From NCBI RefSeq assembly GCF_000224145.3, contig NC_020174.2:5226856-5290855 (forward strand): a stretch of DNA of 64,000 nucleotides. Reading direction: 5' to 3'. Of the stretch, positions 35,058-47,206 are shown one piece after another. The notes under the pieces were generated by a model. The model searched no databases. It was not told the DNA's origin and worked only from the letters and a program-made list of their open reading frames with translations. The stretch comes from Ciona intestinalis (Eukaryota > Chordata > Ascidiacea > Phlebobranchia > Cionidae). Both the position numbers and the translations under genes were made by a program. The number at the start of each line of letters is the position of its first letter. Within the stretch, counting starts at the first letter, position 1.

Positions 35058-38000
35058 ATGGCTGACTCAACTGCTGAAGCGACTTCTAGTCTAACGCTGA
35101 GACCGTTGCCCAGGCGAGCGTTGCCACCTTTAACTTCTGGTGAGGCAGCTTCTACTACAAGGTTAGAAAACATTGTAACTTAAGTTAAGAAGAGCGATAT
35201 GTTCGTATCATATTTACCAATATTAAATTAAACTTTTATCGTTTTGCTGATATTTGGAATTGGTCGTTTTGTTTGGTATATAATATATGTCTATCAGCAA
35301 GAGTTAGCCAAGCTAGTGTTTATTTTAAATTTATTAACCAAGTTTTATTAATGGTTTTTTACATTTTATAGCATGGTGGAAAGTTTAAATGAGAAACCAA
35401 CTTCAGAAAATGTAACTCCAAGAAAGAAGCGCAGAAAAAGGTTTTTTGAAATTTTTACGAGTCTAAATTTGTAAATTACGTATTTATAACTGATGAAAAA
35501 TATGTTATCTGAAGGCAAAATATTTCTGCAAGTGAAACGCCAACTGAAAGTCCATCTCGTAGCTTACCTCCTATCTCAGCTGCTGCAACAACACAAGGTA
35601 ACTAATAACAATGCTAGCTTACTATACAATCTATTGTTCAGTGTTTAGTTCTCTATTCAATACTGCTGTTTAAAACCTTAACACAAAAAATTTGAGAAGC
35701 TGCACTAGTAAAATACTTCAGATGAAAATTTGTCTAAATAAAAGTTAAAAAATATCCTTTGCGCAAAAAACAAAACTTTCCAATCTGGAAAATCTTGTAC
35801 AGTTTGTTTTTAAAATGTGCACTTATGTGTACTACACAACATTTTCTTTTGTGTAAACATACAGATACACTAAACCCAAACACTTCAAATACTTCAACTG
35901 CTTCGAAAACTGCTCGTGCTCGACGGCGACAAGGGAACCGAAAACCTCGAAAGACGTAAGTTTTGTGTAGTAGTGTGAATCTTTAATTTTGGCCTAATAA
36001 AATACCATTTACATTAAACTGGGGGCATTCGTATCAATTATTTTACTTCACCTGATTATAAGGAATCTATACATGTTGCCATGTCTTAGTGTTACTGGTC
36101 CCAAATGGGCTTGTCAGAACAAAAATATTTTAAATACAGTATTAAATTGTTGGTGTATGTACATTTAATTATCTTAACACCTTTACTGTTCCCTAGTCCT
36201 TCTCCTGAAGTGATAACCAATGGTCAAGCGATAACAAACATGGTGAATGAAGAAGATGTGGTTGCCGTTGAACATATTGAAGACATGGTTTCAATGTCAA
36301 CATTACCCGGAATACCTGGTGCTGGTGGGGCCAACAGCCAAGCACAAGATCGGGTTTATGTACAAACCACATGTAAGCTTCATATGTTAATACAATACAT
36401 TATTTTAAATGCGTTTAAATGATCATTTGTTTTGTCAATTTGTTTTAAGTAAAAGCTGGTATTCTGGTCCACAAGCAGTATGTATGAACAAGTTTTCGCA
36501 AGCCAAAATGTTGTCAGTATAGCTTGATTAAATATTATAGTATAAAGTATTATACACACATTTAATAAACTGCTTCATATTTGCTGTCAAATCATCAAAC
36601 ATCAATATTCAATATCACATTTGGACAGCCGGCTTTAAAAGTCACACTGATGATTGGCTTGCATCAAGAATGAACAAAGCTAACCAGAGATCCGACACAG
36701 AAGATGCATCACATGTTACAGGATCAGAGGAGGTTGCTCTAAGCTTCCATCGAGCTTTCCTTTTCTTGACGTTTCTGCTCCATGGTTTGCTTGCTGGATT
36801 GACAGTTATGCAGGTGAAGTTTCTAATGGTTAGCTTTCAGTTCAGTGGGCATGGGAGTGCGCTCCACTCTAGTTTAGAGAGTAGGACTATAGACGAGACT
36901 AGAGGGTATAGGTTCAAGGTCAAGCTTGATATTGACACACACTAGAATGGCTACAGATTTTGTGCGAAAGACAAAAACATGAACTGACTCCTTCAAAAAA
37001 TTTAAAAAGTTATTTAAACCTGTAACAAAGTATGTTGGATTAGATAATATGAAATGAATGTTACAGATGTCCATAGCTTTCGTTCTACGTGGACCAGGAG
37101 ATGAAAACTTTTTCGAACAATATCGTATTCTTGCCCAACCTATTCAATCTACTTTCTATATCCTCATCACCCTTTGCTTAGTAGCAGCCATGGACAGGTA
37201 AGTCTGTGATAGTGTTAGTGGATTGTTATTGTAATACAACTTATTATGTATTTTTTGTGTGTATTTTATTCAACTATACAATATCATAATAAAAGCTGGA
37301 CCTTTCTACTGTTTATAAGTAATTGGGGTTATGCACGCTTCACATATATATAACAATTACGTCACACTGGTGAAAAATACCGGTTGTATAAAACCCCTAA
37401 TTTTCGTTTGGTGTCCATCTTTTTAATGTATTTTCGGTAAAAGATTTCCCACTACCTGCTACATGTTTGTGCTTAGTCCTTCCTATATTTGGTTAGCTAG
37501 TTTGATTTCCTGTCTATACGTCTCTTACTTCTGTACACATGCCATGTAACTCGTTATATCTAAATATACTTCCGTGTGGTCATAGAGAAACCACTTTCTG
37601 ATCATTTGCTAAATAAGTATCTATATATAGATATTGACTCCAGAATGTATCAAAACCACCTAATTTCAACAAATGGAATCTTACTTTCTCGAATTTAAAA
37701 AAATTGTGTTTTCAGATCTAATGTGGGAAAACTGGGAAGTGATTTTTTTATCAATCTCTGCAAAGTGGAAGCTACAGCCTGGACTGTCGTTGGTAATTTT
37801 AAAAAAATATATTTTAATAAGTTTACCATGTTGATAATAACTCTCTTTAAGTACCGACATTTTTATTTCGAATATAATGTGTAAGATGTACAGTACACCT
37901 TTAGCACTTAATTTTCCATATTTCCTATTCCTAATCGTTATTTCAACAACTAAGTGCGTGTAAAATTATTGTGTTAACTCCGCATTTCTGGTGTAAAAAA

Positions 38001-38858
38001 ATGCAGAATTTGTTGTAATACTCCTTTCTCATAAACACTTCGAACGCATTTTACAGAAAGCTCTCTATTTCAAACAAATCAACAACATTTTGCTACTTAC
38101 TTTTCAGTCTACTTTATTGCTTTTGGCATGAACGTTGGGATTTCTGGTTTCGACTTCTGGCTTGGTAGAGGAACTATAGTGGCAACCACGGTAACAGGCG
38201 GCACCAACTCTACGACGTTAAACTTTGATGATCTCAATGCAACTTCAACATCGTAGGTTGAAATAAAAGTTAAAAATACTAATTCAACCATTTTATGTTC
38301 TGATAGTGAGAGTAAGTTCCTATAGCCTGGCACTCCATACGACCTAGGATTTAGGGAAGAGTTGGTCCATTACCTAAAAAAATACCGCATTATTGCGTCA
38401 ACGTGTTTCGTTGTGTCAGTTTAATTAAAAGAACATTCTACTAGCAAATTAATATACACATATACTTATCATTGGCCTCAAATGGAACTAAAAAAAACGA
38501 TGTAAAACAATATAGAAGTAATCGCAATGGTTGATATTACGATGTTTTGTATTTTGCTTTGAAATGCATTTTGAACTTTTAAATTCATTTTACCGATATT
38601 CCAACAGTAAACCGATTTCGTATTGCGTATTTCAGATCTTTAACTACATGGACAGTTCTCAACGTACTGCGATGTGTATTTGTCGTCATCGGGTGGCTTC
38701 TCATCGCACTATCCCCAAACACAGACGCAACTCTAGCACGTGAGTCTGTTGAATCTGTATATAGATTAATATTTGATGGTATGACTTCTACCTCGATTTG
38801 GCAATATAGTTTATTTTTTTGGTTTCTGGGAAAAAATCTCCATAAAAAGATGTATTAG
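35058..38858 (+). CDS. TMEM237: TMEM237, ciliary transition-zone tetraspan protein
   Basis: Membrane protein of the ciliary transition zone (MKS/JBTS module). Exons 35058-35161, 35372-35440, 35515-35597, 35865-35955, 36197-36372, 36629-36813, 37067-37197, 37716-37792, 38108-38252 and 38636 onward; phases agree. The N-terminal half is Ser/Thr-rich and basic (ARARRRQGNRKPRKT), without a fold. Four hydrophobic segments follow: VALSFHRAFLFLTFLLHGLL.., STFYILITLCLVAAMDR, ATAWTVVVYFIAFGMNVGIS, and WTVLNVLRCVFVVIGWLLIA. Similarity to human TMEM237 is clearest in the HRAF..HG(L/F)LAG segment. The end is uncertain: reading through gives a stop at 38856-38858, while the donor-like GTGAGT at 38740 could splice to CGGCAACGGCGTAA at 39612. 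Confidence 0.88.
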
Positions 38859-39976
38859 GATTAAGACGGATAGTGAAAGCTATTCCTGCACTTTCTATTT
38901 TCGCAATATTACCCTATAAAACGAAAGCGGTGGTTGATGACTCTTACATGGCATGTCAATCTGGCTAAGCAAGCAGTTTGTATTTGCACAGGTGACGTAT
39001 TAAGCCTTCTAAGCCAACGTTGAATTAGCGTGAATATGTGCGTGCCTGACCGCAAGGTCGACGCCCCGCGTCTGAAGCCATTATAATAACATCGATTTTT
39101 GCGTACATGACGTAACAGCGGTTTCTGACGTTCACTCTTCCCCTACGTTATACGCAATATATTTGTTGTTGTTGTATTTCACTCGGCATTAAACATCAAC
39201 CGCGTGGTTTTCTTTTCTAACTAACGACCAATATAACACATGACAGTGTACAGGTTTGTTGGTTAAAGCCTCAATTAGAAACGACATTCCCCGATTATAT
39301 AACTTGCCCATTGTTGTAGGTTAATAAAACACAATTACTTGCATTTTATGAGATATTTAAAGAAAATCTATTACAAGGAAGAAAAACAAAAATAAAACCG
39401 ATATTTATACAAACTGCATTTTCGTAGAAAGTAATTAATGCACGTTTCTATATTCAGCTAATGTACAACCGCTAACGTCTACGATTAAGTTCATTATTCT
39501 TTGGGTCCACAAGTATAGAGTAAACTAACGTTCTTTCCTGAAATGTACTTGCTCCTTAAAGTTCACAAAAATCCACAATTGACAAAACTTCACTTTGATT
39601 ATTTCTTTTAGCGGCAACGGCGTAACAACAACACGGGAGTGGCCAGCACTCATAGACCGGTAAAACGTATCATGGTATGCCGTCTAGACTATGCTGATGG
39701 AAAACACATGCGCAGGTCATTCTCGCGTTCACACTATTGAATGTTCAAGCTCTAGTTAAGCAAATCACATTTAATTCATTTCGAACTTCTGCTGTCAACA
39801 ACTATCTTTCTGCTTCGTCGATGACGTAAGATTTTGTTCTTGTGAGCATGCGCCGCAATGTATGACGTCACAATCCATAACAGCTGACTTGTGTAGTATC
39901 GCAACCCCATGACGTTGGCCAGTCACGCTTAGCATTACAGCTTATAGTTAGCAGGCAGTCGTATATACCGCTAGTT
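38859..39976. other. Intergenic stretch between TMEM237 and connexin
   Basis: AATAAA at 39323-39328 could end TMEM237. A perfect TGACGTCA lies at 39863-39870, about 110 bp before the connexin ATG, and ATGACG cores lie nearby. No ORF of note. A possible alternative last TMEM237 exon begins at 39612. Confidence 0.5.
39863..39870. promoter_or_regulatory. CRE palindrome upstream of connexin
   Basis: Perfect TGACGTCA, the CREB/ATF consensus, 107 bp before the connexin ATG. Function is inferred only. Confidence 0.45.
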
Positions 39977-42380
39977 ATGTCGTGGAAATATTTGGACGAT
40001 GTTCTTCTTCGTCTCAGTAAGAACTCGACTCTGCTCGGGAAATATTGGATTGCGACTGTTTTGCTTCTGAGGTAACTCGTGTTTCGGCGTTAACACTCGT
40101 CGTATTACCTTTTTAAAAGTTTCAGTCTGGTTGTTGGGGAAATGAGGCAATTCTGGGCTAAATCCTGGGTCCGCGATTAAGGACTTCTTCCATACAACTG
40201 TTTAGAAAAGTTTCTTGTCCCATCTATGTAGCTTTGTGGTTGATTATTGTTTTGGATTTTCCATAATGAACTGCAGTTTGTTTTCCTTGTTGTAGACTTG
40301 TGGTGTTGACGGTGTTTGGTGAAAGTGTTTGGAGCGACGAACAACGAGAGTTTACATGCAACACTAAACAACCTGGTTGCGAAAATGTAAGTTAAGCGCA
40401 TCAGGTTTTGCGGGAATTTTATATTTCGGTGGAGTTTTATTACAACACCATATGCGTTTAACCATCTTACTGCATGTTATGTACATGGTCAATTAGGCAT
40501 TTTCATGCCATATGTATGTAGATCGACGCCTTCATGCAAAGACCTTGTGTAAAGCTTGAATCTTTCTTTTCACTTTTTCATCTCTCATTAAGTTCTAAAC
40601 TTTTCTTCCCTGTTTTTTTTTAACGAAAGATCAAATACGACTTAAAAAAAGATTAATGATATTACCCACAACTACACTATTTACACATATTTCAACGATT
40701 TCTTTCACATTTCCCACCCACGACTCAGGTGTGTTTTAATACATTTGCCCCTGTTTCAAATGTTCGAATGTGGGGGTTGCAGATTCTTGCTGTCTCTGTT
40801 CCTGGAGCTTTATACTTTGTCTACGTCATGCACGTGGTAAGTGTAAGTAATCTAAGCATGATCTCAACATGCAGTTCCAGGTGTTCCAAACACTTTTATA
40901 TTTTCATTCTATTGTACGTAGGAGAGGTCCACAGTGTGGCACGCTCTCCTGTTGGGCCAGAATTAATTTGCGAATTATTCTAGTACTTAAAGTGCTACTA
41001 CGTGAACCTCGCAAGAAGAGATATTTTAATTACTTAATAAGCTTGGTGTCCGGAAAGACTTTTTAGTTATTAAATAACCTACTTTCCAATGTGATCATTA
41101 AGTTTTGAAAAGTCTTTAAAGTCTGTTGCACTTTCGAAATTTATGATCTGTATAAATCTTAACTTTCTTTTCAACTTCTATATACTGCATCCCCATTCTC
41201 CCCTTCTTCTTAGGTTTCCCGAAAAAAACTTTCTGGTGATGACATTTTTCTGGAAAACGACAAAGTCAAAACATCCGATCTTTCCACAGCCGCAAACGAA
41301 CGTAATTTTATATTCTAGTTGTACTACGTTATAAATCGACGTAACTCTTCTTTCTTTTCCTTACTGATAAAGTCTAACCATTTGACTTTGTGCTACCTCC
41401 TATGTAACAGAACGAGTAACATATGAGTTTATGAACCGGTATTTAGGAGTCCGCACAGCGAACAAAAGGTGGAAAGTACTTACAAACCATGTTATACCAT
41501 CTGAGCTCCATAAAACGAGAGGACAATGCATTTGGCGGCTTTACCTGCTGCAGATATTCAGTCGAATGCTTATCGAATGCGTTTTTATAATGCTGCAGTA
41601 CACCGTTTACTTCTACAGGTATACTCCTGGTTTTCCTTTTTGTTGTTTTTTGGGTAAAAAAAACTCTGAAATTTTAGGTTTCAAGCTTATAGTATCCATA
41701 TATACCGATGACCTGCTTGCCTGACCAATTTACCTCAAAGTTTAAATTCCAAAAGTTCGTTCCTAATTATTATCCTCTTCCCTTCAACGAAGATGGACAG
41801 TACCTCAGGTGTTCCGGTGCCAAGTTTGGCCATGCCCACACACCGTGGATTGCTTCATTAGTCGACCACAGGAGAAAACCGTTTTCTTCCGCTACATGTA
41901 CGTCATTTCCGCCTTCTCGATTCTTCTCAGCATCGGGGAGTTGTTATACATCGGCTGGATTGGCGCAAGGTGAAAATTCCACCATATTTGCTAAAATGTT
42001 CCCTTTCTCTTTTTAATTCTTACTCTTTTACTTCTATTCTATATGGGCGAGGTCTTTGGGGGGGACATTGTAAATTAGGCTAGACTTGGTCCATTACTCG
42101 ACACTCTTTCCCTGTCCTCCTTTAACCCTGTCCTCCTTTCCTTCCTCCCATCAACAGACGAGCTTGCAGTCACAGGAAAGGCACCAAGCTCACGGGAAAG
42201 CCCCTTCACCCTAAATACATTGACGAATGGAGAACTCGTGATATCAAAGTGATGCCTCGAGGTGCTTTATTGGATCGTGTTTCTTCATCAGAATGCAGCG
42301 ACTCGCAACCCCCAACACCCATATCTAAACATGAGGATTACGTCGATATGCAATCCAACAACCTCATCAGTTATTTGTAG
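39977..42380 (+). CDS. Connexin (gap-junction protein)
   Basis: Four-pass gap-junction channel subunit. Exons 39977-40071, 40296-40386, 40729-40836, 41214-41301, 41411-41618, about 41809-41969 and 42158-42380. The N-terminus and TM1 are [20 protein letters not shown].. Extracellular loop 1 has [20 protein letters not shown] and ENVCFN, with the connexin Cys pattern. TM2 is [20 protein letters not shown] and TM3 [20 protein letters not shown]. Loop 2 is [20 protein letters not shown], then TM4 and a basic cytoplasmic tail. The joint between 41618 (phase 2) and the loop-2 exon (GTG at 41809, phase 0) does not fit by plain GT/AG splicing. A later donor (GGTAAA near 41654) joined to an acceptor at 41801 keeps the frame but adds about 14 residues. 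AATAAA lies at 42773. Confidence 0.92.
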
Positions 42381-42772
42381 AAACCCTTTCTCATTATTCT
42401 GCATGTTGTTTTGTTCACTAGTTCGTACAAACTTAACAAAAATACACACGGGATTCTATTTCGATTGTGGCAAGTAATTTTCCTCTTTCCATACTCAAAC
42501 GAGTCTATTTTGTCCAACGTATAAATTAAAAGCATTGGAAATAAGTCGTGCGCATCGCACAGAACAGGATTACATATTAAAAGACACAGTGACGTGGGTA
42601 CATGTTGATTTAGTTTGCTTTGAGATTATGGGCTTAATTGGTATATCTGTATTGTATAGTGTTCGGGATGATTCGGCAATTTTCGTTTTTTATTCCGAAA
42701 ATTTCGTCAACGTTCGGAAATACGTATTAATCCAACAAAAGCTGGATAAATTATTCCCACTTCTCCCAGCCA

Positions 42773-42778
42773 AATAAA
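42773..42778 (+). promoter_or_regulatory. Candidate poly(A) signal of the connexin gene
   Basis: AATAAA about 390 bp after the connexin stop codon. Confidence 0.45.
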
Positions 42779-42949
42779 TATTCTGTGGTCGATAAATCTA
42801 TAATGGTTACATAACCATTTTTCATTATGATAGAAATTTAAGGTAATCCCAAAATCGTTACAAAGGACTCTGAACGACCGCATGTTGTTGAGTTCTTGTG
42901 CAATACGTTTGCCAGTATGCCGATATATACGTTTACGCCTTTGTTATAT

Positions 42950-43135
42950 ATAGTCGTGTGGGGGAAGATGGGACACCTTTAGCACATAATATCCAAACAC
43001 CCTGTCCATGTTTTAAACAAATAATAACGGTCTATTAGAGTCGTGCGGATACGGTTTTATATTTCTTTGAATGTTTTTTGTTTACTGCCATGCGGGACGA
43101 GAAAATAGTATAAAAAGGTGTCCCATCCTACTATA
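42950..43135 (+). mobile_element. GGGACACC foldback MITE, near full length
   Basis: AAGATGGGACACCTTT at the left (42965-42980) is mirrored by AAAAGGTGTCCCATCCT at the right (43114-43130). About 185 bp with no ORF. The internal TTTCTTTGAATGTTTTTTGT and TTACTGCCATGCGGGACGAG segments recur at 21411, 45829 and 53865. Confidence 0.8.
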
Positions 43136-43548
43136 ATTCAAATATTGCGAGCAGCCAACCACTATCCCAACACTTAATTATTGCGACCAAGTTAACTGGT
43201 GTCGACCATCAGCGATTTTTCTTCCGTTTATGGCTCGCTCTTGGCACAACAAGCAAATCGTGGTTGGTCCTATGATGCGTCTTTTTTTGTCTTTGCTTCG
43301 ACGGCGACGCCCGTATAACGTTAACAGATGGTACTTTGCTATGTTGTGGGCGGCAGTCATCTTTGCTCTTGTGCTTTGCGAGAATCTCAGTCCCGCTCAA
43401 CGATCGCCTGAAGCATCGTTGGGTAACCCTCTGTTTCTGTGGTGACGTAATTTCAACAACTAGAAGATCATCTGCACAATCAGAACGATTGGAGTCGACA
43501 CATGTCATCACATTTTCGCCCTTTGTGTTTGCCGGGATATGTGGGATC

Positions 43549-43710
43549 CTATGAATAAATGTAACTTGTTTTATCCTTTTGTGGCGCAGTTGTTAAAACG
43601 ACAGTTGTTAAAATTATAACAAGACGTTTTAGGAACACCTTGGTCCGCTTACGTTGAATGTATGTTATATGTATATATGTGTTACTGTGTGGGTGATTAT
43701 AACTATCACT
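43549..43710 (-). repeat. Degraded SINE, antisense
   Basis: GAATAAATGTAACTTGTTTT, ATCCTTTTGTGGC and the repeated ACAGTTGTTAAAA correspond loosely to the reverse complement of the SINE 3' half. Confidence 0.4.
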
Positions 43711-43973
43711 GAACAAAGTTACCTCTCGTTTCCTCCTTCCCCAAGCAAAGATGTCAACAGACCACCTTGTACATTCGCTGCTTTCTCAGCGAGATGATAC
43801 AAACTACCTGCGTCACGGATCCACTGCTCTTCGTTCCAATGCATCGCGCGCGCCAACCGGCGGCCAATTCGAATGCAAAATTCGTTGACAGGATGCGTCT
43901 GAAAAATCGAGTGTTTCTCGAGTTTGGGCCCTCACAAGCGAGTTTGACTCAATTTAAAATGTTTGTGCAAGTT

Positions 43974-43979
43974 TTTATT
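43974..43979 (-). promoter_or_regulatory. Candidate poly(A) signal of the ANKRD33-like gene
   Basis: AATAAA on the minus strand, about 185 bp beyond the stop codon at 44164. Confidence 0.4.
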
Positions 43980-44163
43980 GTATAAATGTGAGGTGCGATA
44001 CTTGGGGCACGCAACGAAATCTGGTATTTATGCCATTGACCATTTTAGGTAATACATAATGTTCTCCTAATGTCATTAACTATTAGCTTCGTGCATTTGA
44101 TTCATTCTATAAAGAATCCCATGTCACATCATTGCAATATAACGTCAACGCCACATGACGTCA

Positions 44164-47100
44164 TCACCATATGACGTCACTCACTTTTTTCTGCCATCCC
44201 ATCACCTCCTTGTCTTCCTTCCTCATTGCTGGCATCGCAGTCTTCCTGATCACGATGGCAGTCTCCCGCATTCCACAGAAACTTGCCCACTCGTCAGCTT
44301 GCAACCCGCGTCCCCAATCTCGCTTCGTAACATCCGCACCTAACGATAAAATGCCAAGCATCATTCACTTTTATGACAGGACCACATTCGTACAGATTTG
44401 TCCAAATTACCCATATGCTCGGGTAATTCATGAATGCTTACGTACTAGTAATACAGCTTTACGATGCTTCTTTTATTTTGTAGATATTATGCTACGTCAA
44501 TCAGCATTTATTTACAAAAACATGAATTTAAACTGTACTGAGATTTTAGGTACTCGCAAATAAGGTTGACAGCGGTTATTATAAAGACGTTGAGTATGAC
44601 ATCCACTGCCGTATTTAAATGTTCCAAGCGTCAATGAAATTCTATAAATATACCTGCTATAATAAGTCTCTTGGCGCAATTGGTTTTCCCATGCAGTGCC
44701 GCCTTCATTAGTGCAGTAAACCCGTTGTTATTCTCCGCATCGACTGTGATTTCGCCGTGTAGGAAAAACAGCAAGTAGCTCACAATGCTGTCGAAGCCTA
44801 GGCGAAGAAATACCGTTTTTAATCCAGTTGAGCCGTTAAAAGATTATTAATTATGCCTGGTAGCAGAAGTAACAGAATAATTAAAGTTATGCTATGTATA
44901 ACCTGCTTGTGCTGCGTGCATAAGCGCTGTGTTTCCTTCGCTGTCCTGTTCGTTCACGTCGACTTCTGCCATCTGCAATAAATTCTGAACCACCAACAAG
45001 TTTCCCGTAGCGCATGCCGAAATTAGTTGTGTCTAAATCGAAACAAATATAGTAGGGTGGGGAGACACCTTTAGCTCACATTTCTGGCACTTCGTGTTTG
45101 TTTTCAATTAAATGCACTTGGGAAACAGTCGTTTCTATGATGAAGTCGAATCAAACGTTTGTAAATTGAATTAGAATTGCCGCTGGAGAATCAATAGCAC
45201 GAGTTCTCGATTATAAGTTTATATTTTTTATAAAACAGAATCGTTTTTTTAATGTACTTATTAGTCACTTGTATACAAGCGTTATGTTTGTTGTAAAAAC
45301 GGGATATCTTGTGCACGCGGTTAGAGAGCTTTTTATTCAATAACTTTGTACGTAGTCCAACACACGAACGATCAGATTGTACCATCTTGTCAATGCTCAT
45401 CAACGAATCAAAACCAGTTCCCTCGCCTTCATAGTGTTTATATGCAGATATATGCTTATGCGCAACGAATAAAGAATTAAATTACCATACTGTCCAAACA
45501 CGTATGTTTGTTTGTAGTGTATGCATACGTGTGGAAATATTTGCATATGATGCATATTATAGTTTTAATACAACCCGACCAATTATATCTCTTCATTTAC
45601 ATGTACGCTAAACGACCGCCATTGCCCCTAATTCGGAATGCATTGTCCGCTTTAAGGCGTGCAATTAACCGAGACATAAATTTTTAAACACCCTCTAAAT
45701 CGACCGTTTTACGAAAGTCGTTCGACAATTACTCCAATGCTAACCAACGCATGATTACGGTTGTGTTCACAATGCTTCGAACAGTTGGTTTCGTTTTGTG
45801 TCCGCTTGGACGTATATGTTGTACTGCGGGGTAAGATGGGACACCTTTAGCAGATAAGATACAAATACATCCTGAACGTGTTTTAACCAGCAACGGGCCA
45901 TGGGGGTCGTGAGGATAGGGTTTTATAATTCTTTGAATATTCTTTTTTACTACCAAATGGGGCGAGGAAATAAAAAGGTGTCCTATCTTTTCTCACCTTG
46001 CTATATGTATGATTCTCCCCCAAATCTACGTTATTTAAATTGTTGCAATCTTGATCAGCGATAAATTCTGTTTACATCATTGGGCTTACAATCATATCGT
46101 ATCTATAAGACTTAGCAGCAGCGGGCAGAATGATTACAATGACGCAGCGTAACCGCACAGATGTTTAACGTTCAATTTAGCGGGATGTTGTTTAAGTGGA
46201 TGTCCTTACATTTACGGGAGGATTTTCCACGCCAACGATTAAAGTTAATCACCCCAAAAGAAGTTTTCTGGTTATCGCGTTCTTGTATTTCCTACATTCT
46301 ACATGACTTGTGCGAAAAAAAACGAATCAATTATTGGAACGTGGCCAAAGCTAAAGTTTAAAACACAAGGTCTTTGTACTTACTTTCTGTGAACTTTCGT
46401 TTGGCCCAGCAACCTTGGGCAGGGAGAATCGCAATAGTGACATCACGCAGTTCCCGTCCCTGTCAAAACCATGATCGATTTTTATAGCTAATACATTAGC
46501 CACACTTGCATATATGATAAACCACATATGGACCGTGTTACGTAATTGCTTATTGCGCTGAATATCCACCCGCACAAATGGTTGTAAATATATCTGAATA
46601 TTTCACTTACTATATACATGTTCTATGCGTGCTTGTAACATTAATAATTTAAATATGACGAGCCTATATATCATAATTCAAACTAAACTTAACAAACAGT
46701 AGCACTACGTTTTATTAATTCGACATTCTGTTTATAGGATATTCATACAATTTCTGTTAAAAATCTTTTTTTTTTTAATTTGGTTAGAGTATCTAAAATG
46801 CATTATAAAATTAAAAAACGGAGCTTGAGGTATTCTCGTATATGCAGTCTTTACCATACTAATATACCTTTTTCCGTTTATCTATACCATCATATATTTT
46901 TGTTCTGTGTTGCTTTATGTTATCTAACATTATAACTTTTGCAGCATTTGCAAATAGGTCAAAACTAGGTTCACGCTGTTATCGATAAAATGATGTATTA
47001 TATCTACACCGATGTTGCAATGATAGCGAGCTTTTTCATTTATATCGCGCCTTCGTAACCAATTTAATAATTTTCATAATACACAATGTAACTTACTTCG

Positions 47101-47206
47101 CTAATACTCCCAAGTCCTGAAGTGTCTCGGTTTCATTTTTCCCAGATATTTGTTCTTCTTCTTCGTTTTCATTGTCGTACTTTTTATTTTCCAACTCCTT
47201 TCCCAT
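44164..47206 (-). CDS. ANKRD33: ANKRD33/ANKRD33B-like ankyrin-repeat protein
   Basis: Minus-strand exons 47097-47206 (ATG at 47206), 46384-46459, 44903-45032, 44654-44797, 44164-44339; all phases join to give 211 residues. The N-terminus is acidic. Ankyrin repeats are TQLISACATGNLLVVQNLL, then DVNEQDSEGNTALMHAAQAG, then DAENNNGFTALMKAALHGKT with NCAKRLIIAGADVTKRDWGR. The DVN.QDSEGNTAL..AAQAG and GFTALMKAA..G segments match human ANKRD33B closely, and GLQADEWASF parallels its M-x-PQEWATY. Human ANKRD33 is a photoreceptor transcriptional cofactor; a role here is inference. The protein is much shorter than ANKRD33B, lacking its long C-terminal tail. A perfect TGACGTCA overlaps its last codons, reading S-D-V-I. 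Confidence 0.88.
44820..44880 (+). repeat. Foldback repeat, right arm and terminus
   Basis: CCAGTTGAGCCGTTAAAAGA, then TTATGCCTGGTAGCAGAAGT and AACAG, match the 3' end of the 63606 copy. Intron of the ANKRD33-like gene. Confidence 0.7.
45047..45115 (+). mobile_element. GGGACACC MITE, 5' fragment
   Basis: GTAGGGTGGGGAGACACCTT followed by TAGCTCACATTT resembles the left end of the element at 45829. Intron of the ANKRD33-like gene. Confidence 0.55.
45829..45991 (+). mobile_element. GGGACACC foldback MITE, near full length
   Basis: GGTAAGATGGGACACCTTTA at the left and AAAAAGGTGTCCTATCTTTT at the right form imperfect terminal inverted repeats. The interior has ATAGGGTTTTATAATTCTTT and TACTACCAAATGGGGCGAGG, shared with the other copies. 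Intron of the ANKRD33-like gene. Confidence 0.8.

Larger units (their letters stand above)
42381..44163. other. Convergent 3' region of connexin and ANKRD33-like gene
   Basis: Contains poly(A) signals for both genes (plus 42773-42778; minus 43974-43979), the MITE at 42950 and a degraded SINE at 43549. Short frames near 43178-43554 overlap on both strands and show no domain. Confidence 0.55.

Noticed and set aside
43178-43554. Overlapping frames on both strands
   Set aside because: All are short, mutually overlapping and without domain; some share sequence with the neighbouring repeats.
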